A stretch of DNA of 64,000 bases. Source: Mycobacterium saskatchewanense. GTDB lineage: Bacteria > Actinomycetota > Actinomycetes > Mycobacteriales > Mycobacteriaceae. Location of the stretch: positions 5,642,001 to 5,706,000 of the forward strand of contig NZ_AP022573.1 in assembly GCF_010729105.1 (NCBI RefSeq), in the 5' to 3' direction. Shown in pieces: positions 26,320 to 37,686 of this stretch. The translations under genes were made by a program, and so were the position numbers. The number at the start of each line of letters is the position of its first letter. The stretch's first letter is position 1. Under the pieces are notes generated by a model that saw nothing but the letters and a program-made list of their open reading frames with translations, ran no database searches and was not told the origin of the DNA.

Positions 26320-27618
26320 GTGTCACAAGGTCTTTGGATCGCCGTCGCGGTCGTAGCCGTCCTGGTCGTCATCGCCGTGCTGGTCCTCGGCCTGGTGCGG
26401 TACCGCCGGCGGCGAATCAGCCTGGCCTCGCGGCCGGAGCCCGGCATCCTGGACCGCCCCAAGGGCTACACCGCGTCGTCGGGCATCACGTTCAGCCAGA
26501 CCGTCCAGCCGGCCGACCGGATCGACACCACCGGGCTGCCGTCGGTGGGCGACGACGCCACCGTGCCCCGGGACGCGCCGCGCCGCACGATCTCCGACGT
26601 CGAGCTGCCGGAGCCGGCGCCTTTAGCCCCGCCCAAGGCGCCGCCGGCGCCCGAAGCCCAGCCCGAGGCGCCCGCCGCGCCCGAGATCGAGGCCATCGAG
26701 CCCACCGAAGGACGCCTGGAACGGCTCCGCGGCCGCCTGGCCAAGTCGCAGAATGCGTTCGGGCGGAGTCTTCTCGGCCTGATCGGCGGCGGCGACCTCG
26801 ACGAAGACTCGTGGCAGGACGTCGAGGACACCCTGCTCGTCGCCGACCTGGGCCCGGTGGTCACCGAGTCGATCATGTCGCAACTGCGCAGCCGCCTGGC
26901 CAGCACCGACGTCCGCACCGAAGCCGACGCCAAGGCCGCGCTGCGCGACGTGCTGATCAAGGAGCTGCAGCCCGGCATGGACCGCTCGATCCGCGCCCTG
27001 CCGCACGCGGACCGCCCGTCGGTGCTGCTGGTAGTCGGGGTCAACGGCACCGGCAAGACCACCACCGTCGGCAAGCTGGCCCGGGTGCTCGTCGCCGACG
27101 GCCGGCGCGTGGTCCTCGGTGCGGCCGACACCTTCCGGGCCGCGGCGGCCGACCAGCTGCAGACCTGGGCGTCGCGGGTCGGGGCCGAGGTGGTGCGCGC
27201 GCCCGAGGGCGCCGACCCGGCGTCGGTGGCGTTCGACTCCGTCGACAAGGGCATCGCCACGGGCGCCGACGTCGTCCTCATCGACACCGCCGGGCGGCTC
27301 CACACCAAGGTCGGGCTGATGGACGAACTCGGCAAGGTCAAGCGCGTGGTGAGCAAGCGGGCCCAGGTCGACGAGGTGTTGCTGGTGCTCGACGCCACGA
27401 TCGGGCAGAACGGGCTGGCTCAGGCGCGGGTGTTCGCCGAGGTTGTCGACATCACCGGTGCGGTGTTGACCAAGCTCGACGGAACTGCCAAGGGCGGCAT
27501 CGTGTTCCGGGTTCAACAGGAACTCGGCGTGCCGGTGAAGCTGGTCGGGCTCGGCGAAGGCCCCGACGATCTGGCGCCGTTCGAGCCGGCCGCATTCGTC
27601 GACGCTCTGCTTGGCTGA
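26320..27618 (+). CDS. ftsY: Signal recognition particle receptor FtsY
   Basis: 432-residue SRP receptor GTPase that docks Ffh-bound ribosomes at the membrane. An unusual feature for FtsY in general, but normal for actinobacteria, is the N-terminal transmembrane helix (residues 5-27) followed by a Pro/Ala/Glu-rich linker. The NG domain has P-loop GVNGTGKTT from Gly240, DTFRAAAADQL, DTAGRLH from Asp322 and TKLDGTAKGG. GTG start. It pairs functionally with ffh at 34975. Confidence 0.97.
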   Translation: MSQGLWIAVAVVAVLVVIAVLVLGLVRYRRRRISLASRPEPGILDRPKGYTASSGITFSQTVQPADRIDTTGLPSVGDDATVPRDAPRRTISDVELPEPAPLAPPKAPPAPEAQPEAPAAPEIEAIEPTEGRLERLRGRLAKSQNAFGRSLLGLIGGGDLDEDSWQDVEDTLLVADLGPVVTESIMSQLRSRLASTDVRTEADAKAALRDVLIKELQPGMDRSIRALPHADRPSVLLVVGVNGTGKTTTVGKLARVLVADGRRVVLGAADTFRAAAADQLQTWASRVGAEVVRAPEGADPASVAFDSVDKGIATGADVVLIDTAGRLHTKVGLMDELGKVKRVVSKRAQVDEVLLVLDATIGQNGLAQARVFAEVVDITGAVLTKLDGTAKGGIVFRVQQELGVPVKLVGLGEGPDDLAPFEPAAFVDALLG

Positions 27619-27640
27619 CCCTTACACGGGGACCGCGACG

Positions 27641-27678
27641 TTAATCCTCACGAAACATGGTTGCTTCATTGCAGAAAC
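27641..27678 (+). promoter_or_regulatory. GlnR-type operator upstream of amt-glnB-glnD
   Basis: Four 5-base elements are separated by 6 bases each: TTAAT at 27641, GAAAC at 27652, GCTTC at 27663, GAAAC at 27674. This is the GTnAC-n6-GAAAC-n6-GTnAC-n6-GAAAC layout of actinobacterial GlnR boxes; both GAAAC halves are perfect and exactly 22 bases apart. It lies 80-117 bases before the amt GTG. The two GTnAC halves are degenerate. It implies nitrogen-limitation activation of the operon. Confidence 0.65.
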
Positions 27679-27757
27679 AACCATTGCGCAGTGTTCTCGG
27701 CAGGTCATCAGGCATACGTCTGACGGCCAATACAGGGCCGACCGGAGGTGAAAGCGA

Positions 27758-29529
<1,772 letters not shown>

Positions 29530-29574
29530 CGCCAGCCGCCGATTGCTGATCCAACCCGGGCGGACCGGAAGGGC

Positions 29575-32040
29575 ATGACGCCCGACCGGCCGGAACCGTC
29601 CGGGAACATATCGGGGACAGGAAGCGCCTGCGGGGCAGCCGATCTGGCTGCCTCGCGGCGCCAACTGCTGTCTGAGGGTGTCGGACTCGACGCGGCGGCA
29701 CTGCGCCAGGCGTGGCTGGAACTGCACGAGTCATGGCTCGCCGCGAAGGCGTCGGATCTCGGAATCACCGCGGACAGCGGTTTCGCCATCGTCGGGATCG
29801 GTGGCCTGGGCCGCCGCGAGCTGTTGCCGTATTCCGACCTGGACCTGATGTTGTTGCACGACAACCAATCCGCCGAAGTTTTGCAGCGGGTGGCGGACGG
29901 CCTGTGGTATCCGCTGTGGGACGCCAACGTTCGCCTGGACCACAGCGTTCGCACCGTCTCCGGGGCGCTCGGCGTTGCCAACAACGACATGATCGCCGCA
30001 CTGGGCATGTTGGACGCCCGCCACATCGCCGGTAACGCCACGCTGTCGGAAGAATTGATCGCCGGCGCACGACGCCAGTGGCGCAGCGCGATTCGCTCCC
30101 GCATGGACGAGCTGGTCGAGATGACCAACGCCCGCTGGCAACGGTGCGGCCGCATCGCGCAACGTGCCGAACCGGACCTGAAATCCGGACGCGGTGGCCT
30201 GCGCGACGTCCAGCTGCTGGACGCGCTGGGTGTCGCCCAGCTGATCGACCGCCACGGCATGGCCAACCCGAACATGCCCGGGGGCTCGCTGGACGCCGCG
30301 TACCTCACCCTGCTCGACGTGCGCACCGAACTGCACCGGGTCTCCGGGCGCGGACGGGACCAGCTGCTGGCCCAATTCGCCGACGAGATCAGCGCGGCGT
30401 TGCACATCGGGGACCGATTTGACTTGTCGCGCAAGCTTTCCGGTGCCAGCCGCACCATCGCATACCACGCCGAAACCGGGCTGCGCACGGCCGAGAATGC
30501 CCTGCCGCGCCGCGGTATCACGGCGCTGGTGCGGCGGCCCAGGCGCCGCCCGCTGGACGAGGGCGTCGTCGAGTACGCCGGCGAAATCGTGCTCGCCCGC
30601 GACGCCCACCCGGACCGGGACGCCGGGCTGGTGCTGCGGGTGGCCGCGGCGTCGGCCGACACCGGCGTGCCGATCGGCGCCGGCACGCTGGCCCGGCTGG
30701 CCGCCAGCGCCCCCGCCATGCCCACGCCGTGGCCGCGCGAGTCGCTGGACGACCTGCTGGTCGTCCTGTCCGCCGGGCCGACGACCGTCGCGACCATCGA
30801 GGCGCTCGACCGCACCGGGCTGTGGGGCCGGCTGCTGCCGGAGTGGGGCGCCGTCCGCGACCTGCCGCCGCGCGACGTCTCGCACAAGTGGACGGTCGAC
30901 CGTCACATCGTCGAAACCGCCGTCAACGCAGCGCATTTGACCACCCGCGTCGCGCGGTCGGACCTGCTCATGCTGGGCGCGCTGCTGCACGACATCGGCA
31001 AGGGCCGCGGCGTGGACCACTGCGTGCTCGGCGCCGATCTCGTGATACCGATCTGCGAGAGGCTGGGCCTGGCGCCGCCCGATGTCGACACGCTGTCCGG
31101 CATGGTTCGTCATCACCTGCTGTTGCCGGTCACGGCCACCCGATGCGACCTGAACGACCCCAAGACCATCGAGGCCGTGTCCGAGGCGCTGGGTGGCGAC
31201 CCGCAGCTCCTCGAACTGCTGCATGCGCTGGCGGAGGCGGATTCGAAGGCGACCGGCCCGGGAGTCTGGAGCGAATGGAAGGCGTCGCTGATCGAGGACC
31301 TGGTGCGCCGTTGCCGGCTCGTGATGGCGGGCGAGCCGCTGCCGCAGGCGGAACCGACTGCGCCCCAACTTCTTTCGCTGGCGGCCGACCACGGCGTGCA
31401 CGTGCAGATCACTCCCTGCGGTAGTGAGCGCCTGCAGGTGGTGATGCTTGCGCCCGACCAGCGCGGGTTGGTCTCGAAGGCCGCCGCGGTGCTGGCGTTG
31501 AACTCGCTGCGCATTCACTCGGCGACGGCCAACATCCACGAGGGCGTCGCGATCACCGAGTTCGTCGCGTCGCCCCTGTTCGGTGCGCCGCCCGAAGCCG
31601 GCCTGCTGCGCCAGCAGTTCACCGGTGCGCTGAACGGCGACGTCGACGTCCTGGGTGCGCTCGAGAAGAGGGACAGCGACGCCGTGAGCGCCGCGACCTA
31701 CCGCGCCGGCGAGGTACAGGTCGGGGTCCCCGTCACCCGGCCGACGGCCCCGCCCCGCATCCTGTGGCTCGAGGCCGCCGCGCCCGGCCAGCTCGTCGCC
31801 GAAGTCCGCGCCATGGACCGGCTGGGCTTGCTCGCGCTGCTGGCCCAGGCGCTGGAGCGCGCGCAGGCCGACATCCAGTGGGCCAAGGTCAACACCTTCG
31901 GGTCGACGGCGGCCGACGTCTTCTCCGTGGCCGTGCCGGCCGGGGAGGAACAGGACGCCCGCGCTGCCGTCGAGAAGCACCTGCTGGCCGTCCTGGGCGG
32001 ACCCGCCGTCGAGGTCCTCGACGAGCCCGTCGGCGATTGA
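29575..32040 (+). CDS. glnD: PII nucleotidyltransferase/de-modifying enzyme GlnD
   Basis: 821-residue bifunctional enzyme modifying PII at Tyr51. The nucleotidyltransferase motif [17 protein letters not shown] begins near residue 77. The HD hydrolase motif [10 protein letters not shown] has His472-Asp473. Two ACT domains lie at about 600-690 and 735-815 for glutamine sensing. ATG 29575. Completes the amt-glnB-glnD nitrogen operon typical of actinobacteria, where it acts as adenylyl- rather than uridylyltransferase (family knowledge). Confidence 0.95.
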   Translation: MTPDRPEPSGNISGTGSACGAADLAASRRQLLSEGVGLDAAALRQAWLELHESWLAAKASDLGITADSGFAIVGIGGLGRRELLPYSDLDLMLLHDNQSAEVLQRVADGLWYPLWDANVRLDHSVRTVSGALGVANNDMIAALGMLDARHIAGNATLSEELIAGARRQWRSAIRSRMDELVEMTNARWQRCGRIAQRAEPDLKSGRGGLRDVQLLDALGVAQLIDRHGMANPNMPGGSLDAAYLTLLDVRTELHRVSGRGRDQLLAQFADEISAALHIGDRFDLSRKLSGASRTIAYHAETGLRTAENALPRRGITALVRRPRRRPLDEGVVEYAGEIVLARDAHPDRDAGLVLRVAAASADTGVPIGAGTLARLAASAPAMPTPWPRESLDDLLVVLSAGPTTVATIEALDRTGLWGRLLPEWGAVRDLPPRDVSHKWTVDRHIVETAVNAAHLTTRVARSDLLMLGALLHDIGKGRGVDHCVLGADLVIPICERLGLAPPDVDTLSGMVRHHLLLPVTATRCDLNDPKTIEAVSEALGGDPQLLELLHALAEADSKATGPGVWSEWKASLIEDLVRRCRLVMAGEPLPQAEPTAPQLLSLAADHGVHVQITPCGSERLQVVMLAPDQRGLVSKAAAVLALNSLRIHSATANIHEGVAITEFVASPLFGAPPEAGLLRQQFTGALNGDVDVLGALEKRDSDAVSAATYRAGEVQVGVPVTRPTAPPRILWLEAAAPGQLVAEVRAMDRLGLLALLAQALERAQADIQWAKVNTFGSTAADVFSVAVPAGEEQDARAAVEKHLLAVLGGPAVEVLDEPVGD

Positions 32041-32067
32041 CCACCGGGACGCGGGGGAAGCGGAGCG

Positions 32068-33786
32068 CTACGCCTGCTCGGCGGTGAGCTGCCGCACCGC
32101 GTCGATGCGCGCCTTGAGCTGATCCCGTGTCGCCGCGGCGATCGGCGGGCCCCCGCACCGGCGACGCAGCTCGTTGTGGATCCAGCCGTGCGGCTTGCCG
32201 GTGCGGTGGTGGGCGATCGAGACCAGCGTGTTGAGTTCGCGGCGCAGCTCGCGCAGCTGCCCGTGCATGGACGGCGGCGGTAGGGGCGGCGATCCCTGGG
32301 CCGCCTGCTTCTCGGCCCGTTTCTGGAGCTGCTCGTCCTGGCGCCGGTGCAGCAGGGCCCGCATCTGCTCGGCGTCCAGCAGCCCCGGAAGGCCGAGGTA
32401 ATCCGCCTCCTCGTCACTTCCCGCGGGCGTCGCCGTGCCAAAGGACGACCCGTCGAAGATCACCTGGTCGAGCTCGGCGTCGGCGCCCAGCGCGGTGAAA
32501 CCGTTGTCGAGGTCGGTCTTTTCCGTCTGTGTCCGGGTGGCCGGATCGCCGTCCAGCGGGTCCTCGTCCGGGCGGTGCGGTTCGCCGAGGACATGGTTGC
32601 GCTGGGCCTCCATCTCGCTGGCCAGCTGCAGCAGGTTCGGCACCGACGGCACGAAGATACTGGCGGTCTCGCCCGGCCGGCGTGACCGGACGAACCGGCC
32701 GATGGCCTGGGCGAAGAACAGCGGGGTCGAGGCGCTGGTGGCGTAGATGCCGACCGACAGCCGCGGCACGTCGACGCCCTCCGAGACCATCCGGACCGCG
32801 ACCAGCCACCGGCCGGTGCCGTCGGAGAACTCGCTGATCCGCGCCGAGGAGCCGGGGTCGTCGGAGAGCACCACCGTGGGTTCCTCCGCCGTCAGCTTTC
32901 TCAGCAGGCCCGCGTAGGCGCGGGCCGCCGTGCGGTCGGAGGCGATGATCATTCCCCCGGCGTCCGGGATGTGGGTGCGCAGCTGGCGCAGCCGCTCATC
33001 GGCGGCCGCGATCACCGCGGGCATCCACTGCCCGGCGGGGTCGAGGGCCGTCCGCCACGCCCGCGCGGTCTGCTCGGCCGACAGCGGCTCACCCAGCCGC
33101 GCGGCGTGTTCCTCGCCGGCGCTGTCGCGCCAGCGCGCCTCACCGGAGTACGCGAGGAACACCACCGGGCGGACCACGCCGTCGGCCAGGGCCTCGGCGT
33201 AGCCATAGGTGTGGTCGGCTTCCGAACGGAGCACGCCGTCGGGGCCGGGGACGTAGTTGACGAACGGGATCGGGCTGTCGTCGCTGCGAAACGGTGTACC
33301 CGTCAGCGCCAGGCGGCGGGTGGCGTCGCCGAACGCCTCGCGGATCGCGTCCCCCCACGTCTTGGCGTCGCCGCCGTGGTGAATCTCGTCGAAGATGACC
33401 AGGGTCTTACGCTGCTCGGTGCGCACCCGGTGCAGCGTCGGATGAGCGGCCACCTGGGCGTAGGTCACCATCACCCCGTGGTACTCCGAGGAGGTCTGCG
33501 GGTTGGTGTTGGAGAACTTGGGATCCAGCGCGAGGCCATGCCGCTGCGCGGCCAGCGCCCATTGGGTCTTGAGGTGCTCGGTCGGAACCACGACGGTGAT
33601 CTGCTCGGCGGCGCGCTGGGTGAGCAGTTCGCCCGCCACCCGCAGCGCAAACGTCGTCTTCCCGGAACCGGGGGTGGCGACGGCCAGGAAGTCGCGCGGC
33701 TGGCCGGCCAGGTACTTCACCAGCGCCCGGCGCTGCCAGCCGCGCAGCACCCCGGGCTCCGCGCGGGTGGCCGGTTGCACAGACAA
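32068..33786 (-). CDS. DEAD/DEAH-box helicase of the UvrB/RAD25-like type (Rv2917-like)
   Basis: About 572-residue superfamily 2 helicase. The N-terminal core has a Q-like LRGWQRRALVKYL, Walker A TPGSGKTTFA and a DEIHHGG Walker B; motif III GTPFR and the C-terminal core with the VSEGVDVPRL and QAIGRFVR motifs follow. An oligomer of acidic residues precedes a helical C-terminus. Start uncertain: the frame is open to a GTG at 33852, but a TAGATT -10-like box at 33848-33843 overlaps that region, and a TTG at 33786 or GTG at 33780 follows a GGGGGG ribosome site. I chose 33786. Function likely DNA repair or restriction-like translocation; unknown. Confidence 0.82.
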   Translation of the reverse strand: MSVQPATRAEPGVLRGWQRRALVKYLAGQPRDFLAVATPGSGKTTFALRVAGELLTQRAAEQITVVVPTEHLKTQWALAAQRHGLALDPKFSNTNPQTSSEYHGVMVTYAQVAAHPTLHRVRTEQRKTLVIFDEIHHGGDAKTWGDAIREAFGDATRRLALTGTPFRSDDSPIPFVNYVPGPDGVLRSEADHTYGYAEALADGVVRPVVFLAYSGEARWRDSAGEEHAARLGEPLSAEQTARAWRTALDPAGQWMPAVIAAADERLRQLRTHIPDAGGMIIASDRTAARAYAGLLRKLTAEEPTVVLSDDPGSSARISEFSDGTGRWLVAVRMVSEGVDVPRLSVGIYATSASTPLFFAQAIGRFVRSRRPGETASIFVPSVPNLLQLASEMEAQRNHVLGEPHRPDEDPLDGDPATRTQTEKTDLDNGFTALGADAELDQVIFDGSSFGTATPAGSDEEADYLGLPGLLDAEQMRALLHRRQDEQLQKRAEKQAAQGSPPLPPPSMHGQLRELRRELNTLVSIAHHRTGKPHGWIHNELRRRCGGPPIAAATRDQLKARIDAVRQLTAEQA

Positions 33787-33888
33787 GTTCCCCCCGTAGT
33801 TGCGCTTCTGACGTGGCCAGCTCCGTTCAGTGGTGGCGGTAAAATCTAGCACGCCAATGGTTTTCGTCGCAGCAGCGACTCGAACGGG

Positions 33889-34719
33889 TTATCCGGCCCG
33901 ACTCGCCAGGTCGCGGGCGCTCAGCCACCCGTCGATCCGCTTGGCGACGCCGAGCCACCCCGGCTCGAGCATCATGTTGTGACCCATGCCGAAGAATTCC
34001 GGCTCCGTGCGGTAGGCGCGGGCCGTGGCCCGCACCTCGCCGACGCTGACGAACCCGTCGTGCTCGGCGCCCAGCACGAGCATCGGCGTGTTTACCCGGC
34101 GGGTCCGGACGCGGCGGAGCATCGGATCCGTCATGGCGGCCCGAACGCTTTCCGCACCGGCGCGTTGCCGGCAGGATTCGACGATGGCCTCGGGCGTCTC
34201 GGCGCAGAACAGGTATTCGCGCGCCAGCGCCGGGGTGGCCAGGAATTTCAGCAGCGTCGGGTCGCTCCACGCCTCCAGGGTCATCGACGGGCGGCGGCGC
34301 CAGACTCGCCATGCCAGCGTGAGCACGCCCTGCGGCGGGACTGAGCCCACCAGCACCGCGGCGGGCGCGGTTCGGTCTTCGAGGTAGCGCTGGATCACGA
34401 AGCCGCCGAGCGAATGGCCGACCAGCACCGGTGCGCCACCCAGATCGTCGGCCACCGACCGGACGTCGTCGATGTAGTCGGCGATGGAAACCTTGTGGAG
34501 CGGCTTCGGCGTCGGGCTGGCGCCGTGCCCGCGCAGGCTGACTGCCACCGCGCGATACCCCGCGGTGGCGAAGAAGTCCAGGAAGTTCCCCCAACACCAG
34601 GCGCCGTGCCACCCGCCGTGAACGAACAGCAGCGGGACGGGATGAGCGTCGGTGCAGGACCCCTTGTCGATGACCTCGAGCATGAACCCTCGTGCCGGTT
34701 TGCTGACTGTGACGGCCAT
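33889..34719 (-). CDS. Alpha/beta hydrolase
   Basis: 276-residue alpha/beta-fold hydrolase. The oxyanion region is FVHGGWHGAWCW. The nucleophile elbow GHSLGG places Ser103; the acid is the Asp of GAEHDGF near 225 and the base is the His of MGHNMML near 251. The substrate is unknown; esterases and C-C hydrolases share this layout. The frame is open far upstream antisense to ffh, but ATG 34719 begins the conserved domain. It lies directly behind a hairpin-repeat region. Confidence 0.85.
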   Translation of the reverse strand: MAVTVSKPARGFMLEVIDKGSCTDAHPVPLLFVHGGWHGAWCWGNFLDFFATAGYRAVAVSLRGHGASPTPKPLHKVSIADYIDDVRSVADDLGGAPVLVGHSLGGFVIQRYLEDRTAPAAVLVGSVPPQGVLTLAWRVWRRRPSMTLEAWSDPTLLKFLATPALAREYLFCAETPEAIVESCRQRAGAESVRAAMTDPMLRRVRTRRVNTPMLVLGAEHDGFVSVGEVRATARAYRTEPEFFGMGHNMMLEPGWLGVAKRIDGWLSARDLASRAG

Positions 34720-34764
34720 CACAATAACTTCTGTTGGGCGCCTTTGTGACCCTCGCGCGCGGCC

Positions 34765-34850
34765 CGTCGTCTGGCGGACGTCGTCGTCCCGCCGCCAGAC
34801 ACTCGGGCGCGGCGCCGTCGTCTGGCGGACGTCGTCGTCCCGCCGCCAGA
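34765..34850. repeat. 51-bp-period direct repeat, each unit a hairpin
   Basis: A block starting CGTCGTCTGGCGGACG occurs at 34765 and again at 34816 (period 51), near identical over about 35 bases. In each block TCTGGCGG pairs with CCGCCAGA, giving an 8-base stem. It lies in the divergent gap between an alpha/beta hydrolase and ffh. Not a known IS; role unknown. Confidence 0.75.
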
Positions 34851-34897
34851 CATAAACCTCTGCGACCCGCCGCGGCGTGTCGTCGCAGAGGTTTATG
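34851..34897. repeat. Perfect 16-bp inverted repeat before ffh
   Basis: CATAAACCTCTGCGAC at 34851-34866 is perfectly repeated in inverse at 34882-34897 with a 15-base GC-rich loop. It directly adjoins the 51-bp repeat. The stem is long and lower in GC than its surroundings. It could be a protein-binding cruciform, a bidirectional attenuator or the remnant of a mobile palindrome. Confidence 0.8.
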
Positions 34898-34962
34898 TGT
34901 CGTGGGAGTCGCGCCCGGCCGGGCGCGCATCGTCGCCTGCGCGGCCGTGCTTGCGATACCAC

Positions 34963-34968
34963 TAGGCT
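34963..34968 (+). promoter_or_regulatory. -10 box for a leaderless ffh transcript
   Basis: TAGGCT ends 7 bases before the GTG at 34975, so the predicted +1 is the G of the start codon. No ribosome site. Confidence 0.5.
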
Positions 34969-34974
34969 GGTCGG

Positions 34975-36540
34975 GTGTTTGAATCGCTGTCTGACCGGTT
35001 GACCGGTGCCCTCCAGGGACTGCGCGGCAAGGGTCGACTGACCGACGCCGATATCGAGGCGACCACGCGCGAGATCCGCCTGGCGCTCCTGGAAGCCGAC
35101 GTTTCGCTGCCCGTCGTGCGCGCGTTCGTCGGCCGGATCAAGGAGCGGGCCCGGGGCGTCGAGGTCTCGGGTGCCCTCAACCCGGCGCAGCAGGTCGTCA
35201 AGATCGTCAACGAAGAGCTCATCGGCATCCTGGGCGGGCAGACCCGCCAGCTGGCGTACGCGAAGACGCCGCCGACCGTGATCATGCTCGCCGGCCTGCA
35301 GGGTTCGGGTAAGACGACGCTGGCGGGGAAGCTGGCCGCCTGGCTGCGGGGGCAAGGGCACACGCCTTTGCTGGTGGCCTGCGACCTGCAGCGGCCCGCC
35401 GCCGTGAACCAGCTGCAGGTCGTCGGCCAACGCGCCGGCGTTCCGGTGTTCGCGCCGCACCCGGGCGCGTCGCCTGAGTCCGGCCCGGGCGACCCGGTCG
35501 CCGTCGCGGCGGCCGGTCTGGACGAGGCTCGCGCCAAGCACTTCGACGTCGTCATCGTCGACACCGCCGGACGGCTGGGCATCGACGACGAACTGATGTC
35601 GCAGGCCGCGGCCATCCGCGACGCCGTCGACCCCGACGAGGTCCTCTTCGTCCTCGACGCCATGATCGGTCAGGACGCCGTGACCACGGCCGAGGCGTTC
35701 CGCGAAGGCGTCGGCTTCACCGGGGTGGTGCTCACCAAGCTCGACGGTGACGCCCGGGGTGGTGCGGCGCTGTCGGTACGCGAGGTCACCGGCGTGCCGA
35801 TCTTGTTCGCCTCCAGCGGTGAGAAGCTGGAGGACTTCGACGTCTTCCACCCCGACCGGATGGCCAGTCGCATCCTCGGCATGGGCGACGTGCTCACCCT
35901 GATCGAGCAGGCCGAGCAGGTCTTCGACGCGCAGCGCGCCGAGGAGGCCGCGGCCAAGATGGGCAGCGGCGAGCTCACCCTGGAGGACTTCCTCGAGCAG
36001 ATGCTCGCCATCCGCAAGATGGGCCCGATCGGCAACCTGCTGGGCATGCTGCCCGGGGCCGGCCAGATGAAGGACGCGCTGGCCCAGGTCGACGACAGGC
36101 AGCTCGACCGGCTGCAGGCCATCATCCGCGGGATGACGCCGGAAGAGCGGGCTGACCCGAAGATCATCAACGCGTCCCGGCGGCTGCGCATCGCGAACGG
36201 GTCGGGTGTGACGGTGTCGGAGGTCAACCAGCTGGTCGACCGCTTCTTCGAGGCCCGCAAGATGATGTCATCCATGCTCGGCGGGATGGGGATCCCCGGT
36301 GTGGGGCGCAAGTCCGCGACGCGTAAGGCCAAGGGCGCCAAAGGGAAAAAGGGCAAGAAGGGGGCCCGCGGCCCCACCCCGCCGAAGGTCCGCAACCCGC
36401 TGGCGGCCGGCATGCCGGGCATGCCGGCCGGATTCCCCGACCTCTCGCACATGCCCGAGGGCCTCAACGAGCTGCCGCCCGGCCTGGCCGACTTCGACCT
36501 GTCCAAGCTGAAGTTCCCGGGCAACCCAGGCAGGAAGTAA
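34975..36540 (+). CDS. ffh: Signal recognition particle protein Ffh
   Basis: 521-residue SRP GTPase that binds signal sequences and 4.5S RNA. The N and G domains carry GLQGSGKTT from Gly107, CDLQRPAAVNQL, DTAGRLG from Asp196 and TKLDGDARGG. The Met-rich M domain spans about 300-440 (KMGPIGNLLGMLPG). The tail has a Lys-rich stretch near 450-465 and a Met/Pro-rich C-terminus common in actinobacteria. GTG 34975. An amidohydrolase gene follows after 7 bases. Confidence 0.97.
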   Translation: MFESLSDRLTGALQGLRGKGRLTDADIEATTREIRLALLEADVSLPVVRAFVGRIKERARGVEVSGALNPAQQVVKIVNEELIGILGGQTRQLAYAKTPPTVIMLAGLQGSGKTTLAGKLAAWLRGQGHTPLLVACDLQRPAAVNQLQVVGQRAGVPVFAPHPGASPESGPGDPVAVAAAGLDEARAKHFDVVIVDTAGRLGIDDELMSQAAAIRDAVDPDEVLFVLDAMIGQDAVTTAEAFREGVGFTGVVLTKLDGDARGGAALSVREVTGVPILFASSGEKLEDFDVFHPDRMASRILGMGDVLTLIEQAEQVFDAQRAEEAAAKMGSGELTLEDFLEQMLAIRKMGPIGNLLGMLPGAGQMKDALAQVDDRQLDRLQAIIRGMTPEERADPKIINASRRLRIANGSGVTVSEVNQLVDRFFEARKMMSSMLGGMGIPGVGRKSATRKAKGAKGKKGKKGARGPTPPKVRNPLAAGMPGMPAGFPDLSHMPEGLNELPPGLADFDLSKLKFPGNPGRK

Positions 36541-36547
36541 CCGCACC

Positions 36548-37633
36548 GTGCGCCTGCACGTGCGGGGACGGGGCCTGCCCGACGAGAGTGAGATCCAGCT
36601 GTGGATCGTCGACGGCCGGGTCAGCACCGAGCCGGTGGACGGCGCGGACACGGTATTCGGCTCGTCTGGTTTTCAGGGCTGGATCATCCCCGGAATGGTC
36701 GACGCGCACTGCCACGTCGGCCTGGGCGACCACGGTGAAATTCCGATCGACGAGGCGATCGCGCAGGCCGAGACGGAACGCGACACCGGCGCCCTGCTGC
36801 TGCGCGACTGCGGATCGCCCACCGACACGCGCAGCCTCGACGACCGCGAGGACCTGCCCCGCATCATCCGCGCCGGAAAACACCTGGGCCGGCCCAAGCG
36901 CTACTCCCCGGGGATGTCGCGCGAACTCGAGGACGAGTCGCAGCTGCCTGCGGCGGTGGCCGAGGAGGCCCGGCGCGGCGACGGCTGGATCAAGCTCGTC
37001 GGTGACTGGATCGACCGCGGCGTCGGCGACCTCGCCCCGCTGTGGTCCGACGACGTGCTCAAAGCCGCCATCGACACGGCCCACGCGCACGGCGCCCGCG
37101 TCACCGCCCACGTCTTCGGCAACGACGCCATGCCCGGCCTGATCAAGGCCGGCATCGACTGCATCGAACACGGCACCGGCCTGACCGACGACACCATCGC
37201 GCTGATGCTCGAGCACGGCACCGCGCTGGTGCCCACGCTGATCAACATCGAGAACTTCCCCGGCATCGCCGACGCCGCCGCGCGCTATCCGGCCTACGCC
37301 GCCCACATGCGCGACCTCTACGCCCGCTGCTCGGAGCGGATGGGCGCGGCTCGGGAGGCGGGCGTGCCGATCTACGCCGGCAGCGACGCGGGCAGCATGG
37401 TCGCGCACGGCCGCATCGCCGACGAGGTCGAGGCGCTCAAGGGCATCGGGATGAGCCCGACCGACGCGCTGGGGGCGGCGTGCTGGGACGCGCGCCGGTG
37501 GCTGGGGCGCCCCGGCCTGGACCACGGGGCGTCGGCCGACCTGCTGTGCTATTCGGAGGACCCGCGACGGGGTTCCGGCGTGCTCAACCACCCCGATCTG
37601 GTGATCTTGCGGGGCAAGGTGTTTCGGCCCTAG
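36548..37633 (+). CDS. Amidohydrolase-superfamily enzyme (Rv2915c-like)
   Basis: 361-residue metal-dependent hydrolase of the imidazolonepropionase/prolidase-like amidohydrolase group. Metal ligands: His54 and His56 (DAHCHVG), histidines in TAHVFG and EHGTGL, and the Asp of GSDAGS near residue 279. Substrate unknown; cyclic amide or dipeptide derivatives are typical. GTG start seven bases after the ffh stop, so cotranscribed with it despite the unrelated function. Followed after 53 bases by pknI, which has its own promoter-like box. Confidence 0.87.
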   Translation: MRLHVRGRGLPDESEIQLWIVDGRVSTEPVDGADTVFGSSGFQGWIIPGMVDAHCHVGLGDHGEIPIDEAIAQAETERDTGALLLRDCGSPTDTRSLDDREDLPRIIRAGKHLGRPKRYSPGMSRELEDESQLPAAVAEEARRGDGWIKLVGDWIDRGVGDLAPLWSDDVLKAAIDTAHAHGARVTAHVFGNDAMPGLIKAGIDCIEHGTGLTDDTIALMLEHGTALVPTLINIENFPGIADAAARYPAYAAHMRDLYARCSERMGAAREAGVPIYAGSDAGSMVAHGRIADEVEALKGIGMSPTDALGAACWDARRWLGRPGLDHGASADLLCYSEDPRRGSGVLNHPDLVILRGKVFRP

Positions 37634-37674
37634 TCCCGGCCGGGCACCGGCGGGCGCCAGCCCGGGATCGCGGA

Positions 37675-37680
37675 TAGGAT
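37675..37680 (+). promoter_or_regulatory. -10 box for a leaderless pknI transcript
   Basis: TAGGAT ends exactly 7 bases before the ATG at 37687, placing +1 on the A of the start codon. Confidence 0.5.
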
Positions 37681-37686
37681 CGCGGA

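Noticed and set aside
34741..34897. CRISPR array
   Set aside because: Only two repeat units with self-complementary arms, no unique spacers of constant length and no cas genes; it is a tandem hairpin repeat.
33889..35850. A very long frame extending the alpha/beta hydrolase antisense into ffh
   Set aside because: The conserved hydrolase sequence begins at ATG 34719; the upstream extension is antisense to ffh and contains no domain.
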